A program made the position numbers and the translations under genes. Of a stretch of 48,289 nt of DNA, positions 41,485 to 48,267 are shown one piece after another; the first letter of the stretch is position 1, and each line of letters opens with the position of its first letter. The notes under the pieces were generated by a model. The model was not told the origin of the DNA. It searched no databases and was given only the letters and a program-made list of their open reading frames with translations. The stretch is from an uncultured Eubacteriales bacterium (GTDB taxonomy: Bacteria; Bacillota; Clostridia; Lachnospirales; Lachnospiraceae), in contig ONFL01000001.1 of NCBI GenBank assembly GCA_900317095.1, positions 1 to 48,289 of the forward strand, given 5' to 3'.

Positions 41485-42498
41485 CTACCAGTCCTCATTA
41501 TCCTCATAGTCATCCGCGGCATCGTCATAATTGTCATATTCGTCTCCGTAGTCCTCATAGTAATCTTCTACATCTCCATTGTCGGGCTCCTCTTCCGGCG
41601 TCTGCTCCTGCTGCCGGTCCTGTCCTCCGGAATAAGACGGGACATAAGAATCGTCAGGCATTTTTATACCGCCGCGGGGCTGGCTGTCCTCTGTCTCCTG
41701 CTGCCTGGCCGCCTTCTCCTCCGACTCTTTCTGCTGTGACTCCCTCTGTGCCTGCTCTGATTCCTTCTGCGCCTGCTCGGCCTTCTTCTGCGCCTGCTCT
41801 GACTCCTTCTGCGCCTTTTCTGACTCTGCCTTTGCTTCAGCATAGTCGTCACCGGCCTGGTCTGCCCAGGAGGAAATACCGGCATAATAGACATCGGTCA
41901 GTGCTTCCAGATCTTCATGATTAAGTGCCTCTATTTTCCAGTCTTTTCCATATTCATCAAAAACGACCGGGAAATTGATCACGGCTTCTTTGCGGATCTT
42001 GCCGCCGTAATGACCCGGAGAGGCCAGGATATCTTCCCAGCGCTTTATATATTCCGAGTCCCGGGAACCGCTCCCGCTTTCCAGGTGGTCCATTTCCACC
42101 TGCCAGGCTGCTTCCGGAACCGCGTAATAAGAGACGGATACGGAAATCTCCGCCTTCTGGTCTTCCAGTTTGTCCACGGAGTCAACTTCATAGATCACAC
42201 GGCGGCCGAACTGGCGCAGAATACTCTGAAAGACCGTATCTTCGTCGACGCTGCCCATGTTGTAAAAAGTCATGGGGGCCGCATCGGCTGTAAAACAGCT
42301 CTCCACGCCTTCTATATCTGTATCATCGACATAGGCGAAAAGCCAGTCGATCACCTCTTCCGGATGCTGCAGTCTCTCCTCAAGCTGCTTCTCAGCCGCG
42401 ATGGCAGCTGCTCCCCTCACCCCGAAAAAGCAGGCTGCCGCTGCCAGAAGTGCTGCCAGGACTTTATTCCCCGCACTTATTTTATTCTTCTTATCCAT
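41485..42498 (-). CDS. Secreted or membrane-anchored coiled-coil protein
   Basis: A 337-aa protein not assigned to a family. An N-terminal hydrophobic segment (VLAALLAAAACFFGVRGAAAI) can act as signal or anchor. Residues of about 40-215 form a globular domain of unknown type with tryptophan-rich strands. Then a heptad-like Lys/Glu/Gln repeat (KAQKESEQAQKKAEQAQKES) of about 45 residues is followed by a tail very rich in Asp, Glu and Tyr. ATG at 42498 has GGAGG 11 nt upstream; the longer frame to 42537 overlaps the M20 gene and is less likely. Extracellular location is inferred. Confidence 0.75.
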   Translation of the reverse strand: MDKKNKISAGNKVLAALLAAAACFFGVRGAAAIAAEKQLEERLQHPEEVIDWLFAYVDDTDIEGVESCFTADAAPMTFYNMGSVDEDTVFQSILRQFGRRVIYEVDSVDKLEDQKAEISVSVSYYAVPEAAWQVEMDHLESGSGSRDSEYIKRWEDILASPGHYGGKIRKEAVINFPVVFDEYGKDWKIEALNHEDLEALTDVYYAGISSWADQAGDDYAEAKAESEKAQKESEQAQKKAEQAQKESEQAQRESQQKESEEKAARQQETEDSQPRGGIKMPDDSYVPSYSGGQDRQQEQTPEEEPDNGDVEDYYEDYGDEYDNYDDAADDYEDNEDW

Positions 42499-42526
42499 AG
42501 GTCTTTCTTCCTCCCCCGGGCCATGC

Positions 42527-43600
42527 TCAGAGGGCATGCTCTATGATCTGCATCCAGATCCTGCCGCCCGTCTTTACCAGTTCTCTGGGAAATACATAGT
42601 CCGGCGTGTGCAGGCCGGGCTGGTCTTCCCCGGATCCGATCCCGAAAAATACAGCTCTGGTCCGGCTGCCGTAATGGCCGAAATCCTCGGACCAGCGCAT
42701 GGGAGCCGGCAGATACCGGCAGGGAATGCCCGCCCGGGTCATGACCTGCTCCAGCTGTCTGCTAAGCTGCCTGTCGCAGACCGTGGCAGGAAAAATATCC
42801 CGTCTTTCCAGGCTCATCATCAGGCCGGCAGACCTTGCCCCGGCCTTTGCCCGGCTCACGATCAAGCTCTCCAGCTCCTGCAGTATCTGGTCCTTCTCGG
42901 CGCGGATAGTCAGGCAGAGCCGGCCCTGACCGGCAGAGATCCCGAAATTCTCTTCCCCGACATGCACGCTGATGAGGGTCGTCTGGGCAAAGCCCTTTTC
43001 CCCGACTTTGGCCGTGATCTCCGGCAGCTGCAGGATCAGCTGTGCGATCAGAGGGGCCGGGCTGATCCCCTCCTCCGGACAGGCAGCGTGACACTCCCGC
43101 CTCTGAAAATCCAGGATCAGGCCCTCGGAGGCGTCAGCAAATGTGTCCTTTGCAAGCAGGACTGTCCCTTCGGCATAGCCGGGAATATTGTGGCAGCCGT
43201 AGATCCTGTCCACATGCTGTTCATCAAAAAGAGACAGACACTGCCGCGCCCCCTGTCCGGTCTCCTCGGCCGGCTGGAAAAGGAATATCACATTCCTGCC
43301 GACCCTTCTGCCCCTGAGGAGTCTCGCCGCATCCAGCAGCATGGCCATATGCCCGTCGTGGCCGCAGCCATGCCAGGCACCGCACCTTCCATCTGGCAGG
43401 GCGTCCATATCCGCCCGCAGGGCAATGGTCTGGGCGGCCCCCTCTTCCCGGTGCAGGCCGTAAAGCCAGCTGTCCCGGCGGCAGAGGACAAGATCCGTTT
43501 CCTTCTCTATAAAATCCTGTATAATATCTTTTGTTGCAGACTCCCGGCCGGAAAGCTCCGGACTGCTGTGGAGCCTGTCCCATAGCTGTTCAGCTGTCAT
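42527..43600 (-). CDS. M20-family amidohydrolase
   Basis: Zinc-dependent amidohydrolase/peptidase of 357 aa, likely removing an acyl or aminoacyl group (hippurate hydrolase/IAA-amino acid hydrolase type). Metal-ligand regions are ALRADMDALP, CGHDGHMAMLL, FLFQPAEETGQGA and YGCHN; the last ligand is in GLHTPDYVF. The substrate cannot be deduced. The start ATG lies within the 3' remains of a decayed toxin gene, and GGAATTAAG precedes it. It overlaps none of the clearly expressed genes and is followed 28 nt later by the coiled-coil protein gene. Confidence 0.9.
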   Translation of the reverse strand: MTAEQLWDRLHSSPELSGRESATKDIIQDFIEKETDLVLCRRDSWLYGLHREEGAAQTIALRADMDALPDGRCGAWHGCGHDGHMAMLLDAARLLRGRRVGRNVIFLFQPAEETGQGARQCLSLFDEQHVDRIYGCHNIPGYAEGTVLLAKDTFADASEGLILDFQRRECHAACPEEGISPAPLIAQLILQLPEITAKVGEKGFAQTTLISVHVGEENFGISAGQGRLCLTIRAEKDQILQELESLIVSRAKAGARSAGLMMSLERRDIFPATVCDRQLSRQLEQVMTRAGIPCRYLPAPMRWSEDFGHYGSRTRAVFFGIGSGEDQPGLHTPDYVFPRELVKTGGRIWMQIIEHAL

Positions 43601-43659
43601 TTCTTAATTCCTCATAAAAACAACGGAAGATACTGGAGCTTATACTTCTTGTCTGACAT
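43590..43659 (-). pseudogene. Decayed RelE/ParE-type toxin gene
   Basis: Reading from ATG 43659 gives MSDKKYKLQYLPLFL and then a stop at 43612-43614. Removing one T from the T-run restores PLFYEELRNDS before another stop, which matches the typical start of ParE/RelE-like toxins. The remaining roughly 80 codons of such a toxin are missing, replaced by the M20 gene. The ATG overlaps the antitoxin-like frame by 20 nt, the usual toxin-antitoxin arrangement. Confidence 0.6.
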
Positions 43660-43807
43660 TCAAGCGCTCCCTTAATCCGGAAAATACTTCCTCGTGTGTC
43701 AGCCGTTTTTCCGTCGTCCGGGCATAATAATCAGCTTCTTCCAGAGCTTCCTCTGTACGATCGTTATGATATCTCAGTGACGTATTTTTGTAAACCAATT
43801 TCTTCAA
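43640..43807 (-). CDS. Small antitoxin-like protein (possibly relic)
   Basis: Beginning with TTG at 43807, two bases after the Crp/Fnr stop, a 55-codon frame encodes a protein containing YHNDRTEEALEEADYYA and RLTHEEVFSGLRERL. This C-terminal pattern is common in type II antitoxins of the Phd/RelB kind. It is shorter than usual and has no clear ribosome site, so it may be translated only by coupling to the regulator gene or be a fossil. It was too short to be listed as a standard ORF. Confidence 0.55.
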   Translation of the reverse strand: MKKLVYKNTSLRYHNDRTEEALEEADYYARTTEKRLTHEEVFSGLRERLNVRQEV

Positions 43808-43809
43808 GC

Positions 43810-44481
43810 TCAGCCCAGAACCTTCTCCAGGGCGTCCTCGTCAAGGATCCTGATCAGGGGCGGCTTATAGGATATGATTTCCGCGGTCTCCAGCTTTTTC
43901 AGCTCCCGGTGCAGGGAGGGCCGCGATACATTCAGGACCTCTGCCCAGTTGGAGACGGATTTGGGAATGGAAATGTCGCGGCGGCCGGTCTTTTTTTCCT
44001 GCAGAAGAAGGTAATAGGCCGCCTTCTGGGCTATACCGTTGTAGGAGAGCAGCTCCAGTTTTTCCTGCAGCATATAGGTCGCCGTGGCGATCTGCGACAG
44101 GAAATTTCTGAGAATGCGGGCATCCTTCTGCATCAGGCTGAGGATATCATCCGACTTGAACATCATGACCGCCGCCGGCTCTGCTGCCGCCACTTCGCAG
44201 GGATAAAAAGGGAACTGCGAAAAGGCGGCTGCCTGCCCGATCAGGTCTCCCGCCTTCCGCATAGATACGTTGACCTGACTGCCGTTGGGAAAGGGCTTTA
44301 CTGCTTCCACGCAGCCGCTGAGAACAAGGCCGACCCTGGACGCCGGCTCCATCATCTGGAAAACCGTCTCCCCTTTTTCATAAAACTGCATGAGATGGGG
44401 AACGGCTTCAAAATCCGTCCGCAGGTCTTTGGCGGGAATTCCTGCAAACAAAGAACAATTTTCAAACATAGAATAGTCCAT
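43810..44481 (-). CDS. Crp/Fnr-family transcriptional regulator 2
   Basis: A 223-aa regulator: N-terminal effector domain with FYEKGETVFQMMEPASRVGLVLSG, dimerisation helix around SQIATATYMLQEKLELLS and C-terminal winged HTH (SVSNWAEVLNVSRPSLHRELKKLETAEII). Cysteines C9, C57 and C95 do not form an obvious FNR cluster. It is divergently oriented to a ferredoxin gene, and a TGTATC-N4-GATACA dyad between them is placed for class II activation of the ferredoxin promoter. It is a paralogue, not a duplicate, of the regulator at 31532-32215. Confidence 0.92.
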   Translation of the reverse strand: MDYSMFENCSLFAGIPAKDLRTDFEAVPHLMQFYEKGETVFQMMEPASRVGLVLSGCVEAVKPFPNGSQVNVSMRKAGDLIGQAAAFSQFPFYPCEVAAAEPAAVMMFKSDDILSLMQKDARILRNFLSQIATATYMLQEKLELLSYNGIAQKAAYYLLLQEKKTGRRDISIPKSVSNWAEVLNVSRPSLHRELKKLETAEIISYKPPLIRILDEDALEKVLG

Positions 44482-44559
44482 ACTTTTTTCCTTCTTCTGT
44501 TCATATTCCTCTGTATTCGTACTGCCTAAAATTATTATACACGAAAATAATTATATTTT

Positions 44560-44602
44560 TGTATCTGCGGATACAGATTTTCCGGCCGCAGCTGCCTATA
44601 AT
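44560..44602 (+). promoter_or_regulatory. Ferredoxin promoter with Crp/Fnr-type operator at about -41.5
   Basis: The perfect dyad TGTATCTGCGGATACA (44560-44575) is centred 29.5 bp upstream of a consensus -10 TATAAT (44597-44602). No -35 hexamer is present, as expected for an activator-dependent promoter. Predicted start site about 44609. The same dyad and distance occur upstream of the enoate-reductase-like gene at 31441-31483. Confidence 0.8.
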
Positions 44603-44670
44603 AAAATCAGAACAAAGGAAATGACATACAGAACCTGGCCGCAGAAAGGCCAGGCGGAAAGGAGAAAAAC

Positions 44671-44856
44671 ATGAAATACAGAGTAAATGATGCATGTATC
44701 GGATGTGGACTTTGCGAGGGAACCTGCCCGGCAGTCTTTCATATGAATGACGCGGGAACTGCAGAAGCTATAGAGGAGGAGGTACCGGAGAGCGAGCTTG
44801 CTGCCGCTAAGGAAGCACAGGAAGGATGTCCCGCCGGCGCTATTGAGGAGGCCTGA
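44671..44856 (+). CDS. Small ferredoxin, single [4Fe-4S] type
   Basis: A 61-aa electron carrier. The cluster motif CIGCGLCEGTCP (residues 9-20) supplies three cysteines plus one more proximal to proline, and the last ligand is in EGCPAGAI near the C-terminus; a second full cluster motif is absent, so one [4Fe-4S] cluster is expected as in Thermotoga-type ferredoxins. The middle is acidic (EAIEEEVPESE). GGAGAAAAAC precedes the ATG. It is transcribed divergently from the Crp/Fnr regulator and is its likely target. Confidence 0.93.
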   Translation: MKYRVNDACIGCGLCEGTCPAVFHMNDAGTAEAIEEEVPESELAAAKEAQEGCPAGAIEEA

Positions 44857-44922
44857 AGCCGGATCCGCTCATTGTTCACAAAAGAAACACATTTCCATGA
44901 AATTTTCGTCACATATGGAGAG

Positions 44923-45036
44923 TATCTTATACATCGTAAGGAACAGATACCTTACGAAAGAGCAAGCGAAAGCTTACAAATATAATTTCTTTTTCATATG
45001 TTAAAGCCTGCGCTCCGACAGAGCGCAGGCCCTCCT
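44923..45036. repeat. Structured intergenic element, copy A
   Basis: Copy A of a two-copy element of about 115 bp (copy B at 47523-47639). On the plus strand: a 24-nt block identical in both (44923-44946), hairpin 1 GTAAGG-AACAGATA-CCTTAC (44936-44955), a stem AAGC-GAAA-GCTT with GNRA loop (44964-44975), a 21-nt identical block (44984-45004), hairpin 3 with arms GCCTGCGCTC/GAGCGCAGGC (45006-45030), then CCTCC. It lies between convergent genes; strand and function are not known. Confidence 0.8.
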
Positions 45037-45101
45037 CCAAAAGAACGTCCGGGCAGGTCCCGGCATGATATATAGATCAGCAGCCGCGGATGGCTGCAGG
45101 T

Positions 45102-45150
45102 AAAGCAAAGAGCAGAAAACCAGTTTTAAGGTTCTCTGCTCTTTGCTTTT
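45102..45150. terminator. Terminator-like hairpin after the NudC-like gene
   Basis: AAAGCAAAGAGCAGA and TCTGCTCTTTGCTTT form a long stem with a further AACC/GGTT pairing inside. The T-run is better on the plus strand (TTTTCATATTTT) than on the minus strand (TTTACC). It probably closes the NudC-like transcript. Confidence 0.7.
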
Positions 45151-45174
45151 CATATTTTCCGAAATAAGCCGGGC

Positions 45175-46041
45175 TTATCGGGGCGCTTTCGGTTCCCGCC
45201 CGTCCCGGAAAACCTCCATCATCTCATTTGTCAGGGAAAGGGGCCGGGGCTGGCAGACCACATCTTTGCGGTCCATCCAGACCGCGCTTTTCAGCTCCTG
45301 ATGGTCAATGTGCACCGTGCTGTCCCCGTCCACATCGCAGAAAAAGCCGGCCAGCAGGTCGTCGTCAAAGCCCCAGGGCTGCGACTTATAGTAGCGGATA
45401 TTTTTGACGGCCAGGCCTGTCTCTTCCATGACCTCCCGGCGGACTGTATCTTCCAGGGTCTCGCCTATCTCGCAAAAGCCTGCCACCAGGGCATAGAAGG
45501 GCAGCTCGCGGTCGCCGTAACGGGTCTCCAGCAGCCTGTCGCCGTCCGTCACGCCGACGATGACCGCCGGTACGATGCAGGGATATATCCTCCGCCCGCA
45601 GCCGGGGCAGTCCAGAGCCCGCTCCTCATGGCAGATCCGGGTCCGGCTGCCGCAGCTGCCGCAGAAAACATTGTCCCGGTACCAGCCTCCCAGCTGGACG
45701 GCCGTCGCCAGGGCAAATGCCTGCTCCAGACTGATCTGCGGACTATTGCAGAGCCTGCGCGCCGGCAGATAGCGGTATCCCTCCGGGAGGTGCTGCTCCT
45801 CCATTTGCGGGGAAAAGAGCAGAAAATAATTTGTCTGGTCTATGCTGAACAGGGGGATCCGCAAGCAGTCCGGGCCGGCCAGGGCGGCGGCTTCTTCCTG
45901 GCCGGGAATGGAAATATTTCCTCCCTCTTCCCGGACCAGCACGCTGCGCCCTTTCACAAGCAGGAAGACCGCCTGCTCATCCGGCTGCAGATCCGGCCGC
46001 CAGCTGCGGTCAAATACGTGCGGGGCTATATCCTGGATCAC
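45175..46041 (-). CDS. NudC-like NADH pyrophosphatase (Nudix with zinc ribbon)
   Basis: A 288-aa protein hydrolysing dinucleotides such as NAD(H), or removing NAD caps from RNA as NudC does. A zinc ribbon CGSCGSRTRICHEERALDCPGCG (cysteine pairs CGSCG and CPGCG) is followed by the Nudix box GFCEIGETLEDTVRREVMEETGL. The NudC hallmark SQPWPFPxS is altered to SQPWGFDDD, so specificity may differ. The start overlaps the preceding DJ-1 gene stop by 4 nt (46038-46041). Confidence 0.88.
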   Translation of the reverse strand: MIQDIAPHVFDRSWRPDLQPDEQAVFLLVKGRSVLVREEGGNISIPGQEEAAALAGPDCLRIPLFSIDQTNYFLLFSPQMEEQHLPEGYRYLPARRLCNSPQISLEQAFALATAVQLGGWYRDNVFCGSCGSRTRICHEERALDCPGCGRRIYPCIVPAVIVGVTDGDRLLETRYGDRELPFYALVAGFCEIGETLEDTVRREVMEETGLAVKNIRYYKSQPWGFDDDLLAGFFCDVDGDSTVHIDHQELKSAVWMDRKDVVCQPRPLSLTNEMMEVFRDGREPKAPR

Positions 46042-46601
46042 TTGCAGATCCTCGAAAAGAGCATGTCTTCTTTCAGCGTGCCGCTGCCGCAGCCCAGTTC
46101 ATCCACGATCCGGTAGGCGAAGGCGTACATGGTTGCCGGCCCCCGGCTGGTGATGATATTTCCATCCACAACGACCGGGCCTTCCTCAACATACTGTGCG
46201 CCGGTCAGCTGGGCGATCAGGCCCTTATCCGGATAGCAGGCCGCCTTCTTTCCCTGCAGGATCCCCGCCTTGCCGAAGGCGATGGGCGCCGCGCAGATGG
46301 CCGCCGCCTTCTTAGCCGGATCCGCCGCGAAAGCCTGCAGTATGCGGATAACGCGCGGGTCATCCCGCAGGGTCGTGGCCCCGGGCAGGCCGCCGGGCAG
46401 GATCACCATGTCATATTCCGTCAGATCCCGGTCTCCCAGCAGGGCATCGGCGCTGACCTTTACGCCGTGGGCTCCGGTCACCGTCTGGTCAGCCAGGGCT
46501 GTCATATCACAGACCATGCCGGCCCGGCGGAGAATATCTACTGTTCCCAGAGCCTCTATCTCTTCAAAACCATCTGCCAGTAATATCGCTGTCTTTTTCA
46601 T
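46038..46601 (-). CDS. DJ-1/PfpI family protein
   Basis: A 187-aa member of the DJ-1/ThiJ/PfpI superfamily. It opens ILLADGFEEIEALGTVDILRRAG, and the nucleophile-elbow cysteine lies in AAICAAPIAFGKAG, with the conserved glutamate in GFEEIE. Relatives are glyoxalase III, protein or nucleotide deglycases and redox sensors; the YajL/DJ-1 type is the best fit by length. Its stop overlaps the NudC-like start, so the two are cotranscribed, suggesting a shared repair or housekeeping role. Confidence 0.9.
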   Translation of the reverse strand: MKKTAILLADGFEEIEALGTVDILRRAGMVCDMTALADQTVTGAHGVKVSADALLGDRDLTEYDMVILPGGLPGATTLRDDPRVIRILQAFAADPAKKAAAICAAPIAFGKAGILQGKKAACYPDKGLIAQLTGAQYVEEGPVVVDGNIITSRGPATMYAFAYRIVDELGCGSGTLKEDMLFSRICK

Positions 46602-46703
46602 TTATTCATTCTCCTTTCAGCAGAGTCCCCTTTCAGGCACAGGGCCTGAAAAGGCATAAATCCATGTACGGCTGCTCCGTCGCCTGCGCCGGATTCTGTC
46701 TGT

Positions 46704-47357
46704 TTACAGGCAGTCCAGCGCCTGAGTCAGGGAGGAAATAACTTTCCGGCCGCTGCCGGCATATTTCCCCTTGCGGTCTAGCAAAAGCGCCTGCATGCCC
46801 GCCGCCAGGGCCCCGTCCTGGTCGCCGGCGGAATCACCGATCATCAGGGTCTGACCAGGCTCGCTGCCGGCAATCTCCAGACCTTTGAGGAAAAGTTCCT
46901 TGTGGGGCTTGCAGGCCCTGGCCATATCAGCGCTGATAATGCCGGCCGCCTTCAGCCCCTTCTTTTCCAGATTCTCCTGTACATATTTCACAGAATTATT
47001 TGTCAGCACATAGACCGGCAGCGGACACCGGTCCAGAAAGATCTTCGCGTCCTCATAGACCGGCCCATTGCGCCAGAGCCCGATATTGAGCTGCTGCAGC
47101 TGCCCCAGGTCTTCTTTGAGGCCAATCTCCTCCTGGGCCCGCTCCAGCAGCATCATGCACAGGGTCTCTTCATCTGCATATGTATCCAGGAAATGTTCTG
47201 CTTCCATGGTTCGCAGATTCCCGAACCACCAGGCAAGGATCTGCTGCGGGTCGTGAATGCTGCTGCCCTTCAGGATCCGGCGGACCATCTCTTCCATCTC
47301 CGGTCCGGCCATGCGCACGATCGTTCCGGTATAATCAAGAAATACGGTCTTTATCAT
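46704..47357 (-). CDS. HAD-superfamily hydrolase with atypical motif I
   Basis: A 217-aa HAD hydrolase. Motif I is FLDYTGTIV: the first aspartate (residue 8) is present but the usual second aspartate of DxDGT is threonine, as in P-type ATPases. Motif II is VYVLTNNS, motif III lysine is in ACKPHKELF, motif IV is MIGDSAGDQDGALAAG. A helical cap lies between motifs I and II. The substrate is unknown, and classical phosphatase action may be weakened without the general acid. It is followed by the DJ-1/NudC-like pair after 102 nt. Confidence 0.88.
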   Translation of the reverse strand: MIKTVFLDYTGTIVRMAGPEMEEMVRRILKGSSIHDPQQILAWWFGNLRTMEAEHFLDTYADEETLCMMLLERAQEEIGLKEDLGQLQQLNIGLWRNGPVYEDAKIFLDRCPLPVYVLTNNSVKYVQENLEKKGLKAAGIISADMARACKPHKELFLKGLEIAGSEPGQTLMIGDSAGDQDGALAAGMQALLLDRKGKYAGSGRKVISSLTQALDCL

Positions 47358-47522
47358 CAGTCTTCCTATTTCCTCCTCCCGCCACAGGCAAAACTTTTTC
47401 CCTATTATAGCATTATAGAAGGAGGCGATACCATAGGTCCGGACCGAACAATATTTTTAGAGGAGGAAAATTTTTTCACACAACGTTCACAGAAGCTTGA
47501 TTGTTTCTTCACATTTCTGTTG

Positions 47523-47639
47523 TATCTTATACATCGTAAGGAACAGGAACCTTACAGACGAAGCAGCAAGTACTAAAACAAGCTACAATTTCTTTTTCAT
47601 ATGTTAATTCCTGCGCCCGGCAGGGCGCAGGTCCTCCCC
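47523..47639. repeat. Structured intergenic element, copy B
   Basis: Copy B of the element at 44923-45036, same orientation. The identical blocks are 47523-47546 and 47587-47607. Hairpin 1 is GTAAGG-AACAGGAA-CCTTAC (47536-47555); hairpin 3 has arms CCTGCGCCC (47610-47618) and GGGCGCAGG (47623-47631), where a T-A pair of copy A is replaced by C-G, a compensating change. CCTCC follows. It lies upstream of the HAD gene and downstream of the S24/S26 peptidase gene. Confidence 0.8.
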
Positions 47640-47675
47640 AAAAAATACCGGAAAGCCGGATCAGAACAGAACGTA

Positions 47676-47714
47676 AAAGAGCCGAAAGCACAACATATAT
47701 GCTTTCGGCTCTTT
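47676..47714. terminator. Terminator-like hairpin after the S24/S26 peptidase gene
   Basis: A perfect 15-bp stem, AAAGAGCCGAAAGCA with TGCTTTCGGCTCTTT, with a nine-base loop. On the minus strand the arm ends in CTCTTT and then TACG. It probably ends the peptidase transcript, and separates it from repeat copy B. Confidence 0.7.
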
Positions 47715-47723
47715 GCCTTTACC

Positions 47724-48164
47724 TTAACGCAAAAATAGCCTTCTTTTCAGATTTCCTGCCGCCCGCAGTGCCTGCAGCAAAGGGGCCCGTACCGGAAAGA
47801 GAAACATCCAGACCGAAAAGATCATCCTCCAGCCCACGGACCTGCAGCGGATCCTTCGCCCCTTGCGGATAACCTGATCGCAGACAGCCGTGATACAGGA
47901 AGGCGGGAAAATGCCGTCGCGGAAGCAGTTGCCGTCTCCGGTCGTCTCTATCCTCCCATCCGGCAGGACGCGGGTCACCCGGTGGAGAATATATTTGTCA
48001 GCCGGCGGGATCCGCAGCAGCACGATATCTCCCCAGACGATCCTGCGGCCCCTGGCGGAAGTCAGGATCACCGTGTCTCTTCCATGACAAAGGAGGGGCC
48101 ACATGCTCATGCCGCTTACGGTAAACGCGGCATCGCGCCCCTCCTCAACAGCCGATAATATCAC
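47724..48164 (-). CDS. S24/S26-family peptidase (signal-peptidase-like)
   Basis: A protein of at least 146 aa with the serine motif SGMSMWPLL, the strand GDIVLLR and the segment YILHRVTRV, where a histidine stands at the place of the general base, as in ER-type signal peptidases; TTGDGN follows. A hydrophobic stretch near the C-terminus (MIFSVWMFLFPV) may anchor it. The start is unclear: GTG at 48164 has no ribosome site, and the same frame stays open upstream (FYREVILSGKDGQIHAADLF) without ATG, GTG or TTG, so the true N-terminus may be longer or use a rare start. Substrate unknown. Confidence 0.72.
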   Translation of the reverse strand: MILSAVEEGRDAAFTVSGMSMWPLLCHGRDTVILTSARGRRIVWGDIVLLRIPPADKYILHRVTRVLPDGRIETTGDGNCFRDGIFPPSCITAVCDQVIRKGRRIRCRSVGWRMIFSVWMFLFPVRAPLLQALRAAGNLKRRLFLR

Positions 48165-48239
48165 AGAAAACAGGTCCGCCGCGTGGATCTGCCCGTCTTT
48201 GCCACTTAATATAACTTCACGATAGAAAAAAATGTTGAA

Positions 48240-48267
48240 AAATACAGCCTTCGGGTTGTATTTTTTT
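48240..48267 (+). terminator. UUCG-loop hairpin with T-run near the right edge
   Basis: AAATACAGCC and GGTTGTATTT pair around TTCG and are followed by further Ts. On the minus strand the mirror structure is also followed by TTTTT. It may end a gene outside the window or lie in the leader of the S24/S26 peptidase gene, since a TATAAT-like stretch follows at the very edge. Confidence 0.65.

Noticed and set aside
42401..43585. Plus-strand ORF of 394 codons
   Set aside because: It is antisense to the M20 gene and rich in Pro, Gly and Arg, typical of a shadow frame.
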